Shown here one piece after another: positions 61,795-64,000 of a DNA stretch of 64,000 nt. The stretch is taken from assembly GCA_015501055.1 (NCBI GenBank), contig JADNYV010000103.1, positions 61,468-125,467 on the forward strand. The letters run 5' to 3'. The notes under the pieces were generated by a model, which was given only the letters and a program-made list of their open reading frames with translations, did no database searches and was not told the DNA's origin. Numbering within the stretch: the stretch's first letter is position 1; every line of letters starts with the position of its first letter. This DNA comes from Mucidula mucida (Eukaryota; Basidiomycota; Agaricomycetes; Agaricales; Physalacriaceae). The position numbers and the translations under genes are program-made.

Positions 61795-61884
61795 TGTTGG
61801 AGACAATGGTAGCGAGTCAGTGAAGATGGATGCGGGTCGGTGAATATAGGTGCGGGTCCGTCGTGACCGGCTTGTATTCCAACA
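61795..61884 (-). repeat. Candidate 3' LTR, about 90 bp
   Basis: Bounded by 7-bp inverted ends TGTTGGA and TCCAACA and placed directly after the polypurine tract. Ninety bp is very short for a copia LTR, so the inner boundary may be fortuitous. The 5' LTR needed for comparison is outside the window. Confidence 0.45.
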
Positions 61885-61891
61885 CTCCCCC

Positions 61892-64000
61892 TCAAGCCGG
61901 AAGAAGTCCCAGATGGTGAGCGAAGTGTTTTGCCTTCGTGCTTGGAAGGGCTTTCGTCAGGATGTCCGCGACCATGTCCTCGGTGGGACAATAGATGAGA
62001 CAAATGTCTCCGTTCTGGATGGAGTACCAAATAAAGTGGTACCGGATGTCGATGTGTTTGGTGCGCGCGTGGAATTGGCCGAGTTTGGCGTGAGCGAGGG
62101 CAAGCGCGGATTGATTGTCGTCGTAGAGAATAATGGGGTACTCCAGTGGTGCGAAAAGTTCTGAGAGGAAATGACGCGTCCACATGGCTTCCTTGCCGGC
62201 ATACATTAACGCAACATATTCGGCCTCGGTAGTGGAGAGAGCGACGAGTTCCTGCTGTTTAGATGACCAGGAAACGGCGCCGCCGTCAATGAGGAATGTG
62301 TACCCCAAAATAGCTTTCCTGTTGTCAAGCGACATTCCGTCTGCATCAACATATCCTTCTAATCCTTGATTTCCTTCCTCTCCTCCATAAGTCAGCCTCC
62401 AGCTGCGAGTTCCTTTGAGATAACAAAGTACGCGCTTGGCCGCTTCCCAATGCGGCCTCCCAGGATTGTTGGAGAAACGAGAGAGGATAGTGGCCGTGTA
62501 TGCTATATCAGGCCGCGTGCCTGTGGAAGTCCAGATCAAAGATCCGACCAGCGCGCGATATGGACACCGAGACATTTCTGCTATCTCCAGCGGATCAGTT
62601 GGACATTGGTCGCGAGAGAGGGATGTTGTCGGGTCCAGAGAAATAGCAGATGGTTTACAATTTTCCATGTCAAACCGTTGCAACACAGAGTCAATGTAGG
62701 ATGTCTGGTTCAAAGAAATTGACCTTGTGGACCTATCCCTGATGATCTCCATACCAAGAAGCCAGTTGATAGGCCCGAGCAGCGTGACTTTGAACAACTG
62801 AGCAATGCGTTCCTGCACGTCGTCAATGAGGGATGCTGAACTGCCCGTGATGGTGCAGTCGTCGACGTGTATCGCGAGAATGATGATGTCCGCGCCTTGG
62901 ACGAGTCGGAAAACCGCGTGATCTTTCTTGAGTGCAGTAAAACCAAGTGTTGCGAGTGCCATGGTAAGCTTCTCGTACCATTTACGAGAGCTCTGCTTCA
63001 AACCATACATGGTCGAAGCACGTACTTCTGGCGATCCGCGAATTCAAAGTCTGGCGGTTGCTCCATATAGATCTCCTCGTTGTCATCAGATTCTCCATTG
63101 AGAAACGCGCCGTGGAAATCGAAAACTTTGATATCCCAATCATTTTGAGCGGCAATGGAGAGGATGATACGGAGGGCGGCGAGTTTAGCAACGGGTGCAA
63201 AGGTGACGAAGTAGTCGACGCCCTCAACTTGGGTGAATCCTTGCGCGACGAGTCGGGCCTTGTACTTGTCAATGACTCCGCCTGACTTCTTCTTGATGCG
63301 CAATACCCATTTGGAACCAATAATGTTCCGATCATCGGGTCGCGGCACGAGTTGCCATGTGCCGGCGTCTATTAACGTCTTGATTTCTTCCTCGATTGCT
63401 GTTTTCCACTGCGGCCAATCTGCTCGCTTCTTTGCTTCCTCAAATACGGGCTCGATAGCCTCCGACTCAGCAATAGCGGCTGCCATGGCCATCTCGACTT
63501 GGTTTGGCTCTGGGATATCAATATAGCCATTGTCAACACTGCCCGCGGATGCCTCACGCGAGGCTGTGGACGACTTCTTCGCTTCTGCCATCTCCTGGAC
63601 TTTTCTCGATGGCTTCCGTTCGCGGCGGTCACTGCGTATGTCCGCAGGATCAAGTCCTTCACGACGGAGTAGTCCAGTCACGAAGTCGGGCATAGTGGAC
63701 GTGTCAGGTTGGGATGAAGCAGATGTGGATGGAATGGGAGCTGTTGTGGATGAATTGGATGGTGCAGGAGGTGATGAAGATGTTGCAGAGGGTGTAGAAG
63801 GTGTGTTTTGCGCATTTTGAACGCCAGATGTTTGCTGAATGCTTTCCTTCCCTTTCTCCCCCTCATTCAGCACTGTATGCGGCAGTTGTACCTCCACAGA
63901 GTTGTCGAATTTAACGCTTCTTTTGACCGCAATAGACCGATTATCAGGCCAGTAAATCCTATGGCCACTGCTGTCTCCGTCAAAGCCCAGCCAACGACCA
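61892..64000 (-). pseudogene. copia pol: integrase C-terminus, RT and RNase H, frameshifted
   Basis: From the right edge: GRWLGFDGDSSGHRIYWPDN (integrase C-terminal motif), then a Ser/Pro-rich linker. RT follows with WKTAIEEEIKTLIDAGTWQL, NIIGSKWVLRIKKKSGGVID, KYKARLVAQGFTQVEGVDYF and DIKVFDFHGAFLNGE. At about 63003-63010 the frame breaks between KYVLR and MYGLKQSSRKWYEKLTMALA; one base is missing. RT continues with AIHVDDCTITG (HVDD in place of YVDD) and LLGMEI. RNase H has GYVDADGMSLDNRKAILGYT, SSKQQELVALSTTEAEYVAL and HIDIRYHF, ending HHLGLLPA at 61892. Apart from the frameshift it is well preserved. Confidence 0.88.

Larger units (their letters stand above)
61795..64000 (-). mobile_element. 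Ty1/copia LTR retrotransposon, 3' part (5' end beyond window)
   Basis: The element runs leftward on the minus strand: end of integrase, reverse transcriptase, RNase H, polypurine tract, then a candidate 3' LTR. The purine tract (TTGAGGGGGAG on the minus strand, about 61885-61895) overlaps the pol stop and abuts a TGTTGGA..TCCAACA-bounded segment. The integrase-RT-RNase H order is copia-type. Confidence 0.88.

Overview
The window is a dense eukaryotic (fungal) genome segment. Coding regions are broken by many short introns of about 45-70 bp. The gene set points to a mushroom-forming basidiomycete (Agaricomycetes-like): a DUF6593 protein, a Rua1-type C-terminal domain, a mushroom-type tyrosinase with a C-terminal lid domain, BTB and C2H2 families, and a Ty1/copia element. 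No bacterial, plasmid or CRISPR content was seen. Exon joins were made by eye from GT..AG (or GC..AG) sites and protein-family conservation. Joins described as in frame were checked; the rest are approximate.

Layout. 1-6824 (-): UTP20, cut by the left edge. 7214-12134: an Msn2/4-like zinc-finger factor, a small membrane protein, a short-chain dehydrogenase and SOF1, all on minus. 12512-13957 (-): Rua1-domain protein, divergent from TAPT1/EMP65 (+, 14736-16410). After a gene-poor stretch come DUF6593 (+), then SMC6, THI6 and SMC3 on minus. 30479-39211 is a plus-strand run: caprin-like RGG protein, BTB protein, two tandem C2H2 paralogues and a Ser/Thr-rich membrane protein. 39337-46700 holds two divergent pairs, SPO11/CDC6 and TSC13/ALG11. 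48008-55104 is a tyrosinase locus with remnants and one intact orphan copy of the lid domain, with CCT3 inserted among them. 55651-57396 is mitochondrial ribosomal protein S5. From 57400 to the right edge the DNA is gene-poor and repeat-rich: two long inverted-repeat (foldback) elements, one weak ORF and the 3' half of a copia retrotransposon.

Themes. Chromosome and cell-cycle genes are concentrated here (SMC6, SMC3, SPO11, CDC6). Two of their divergent promoters carry MCB/SCB-like sequences. Ribosome and protein-folding genes (UTP20, SOF1, MRPS5, CCT3) are also present. TTAGGGTT-type telobox motifs sit just upstream of four genes.

Most notable observations: a 12-nt microexon inside the SMC6 Walker A loop; an intact tyrosinase lid-domain gene with no catalytic domain plus two further lid remnants; four GC-AG introns, one directly before the SPO11 catalytic-tyrosine exon; single-base frameshifts in three conserved genes; and a foldback element with 205-nt nearly identical arms.
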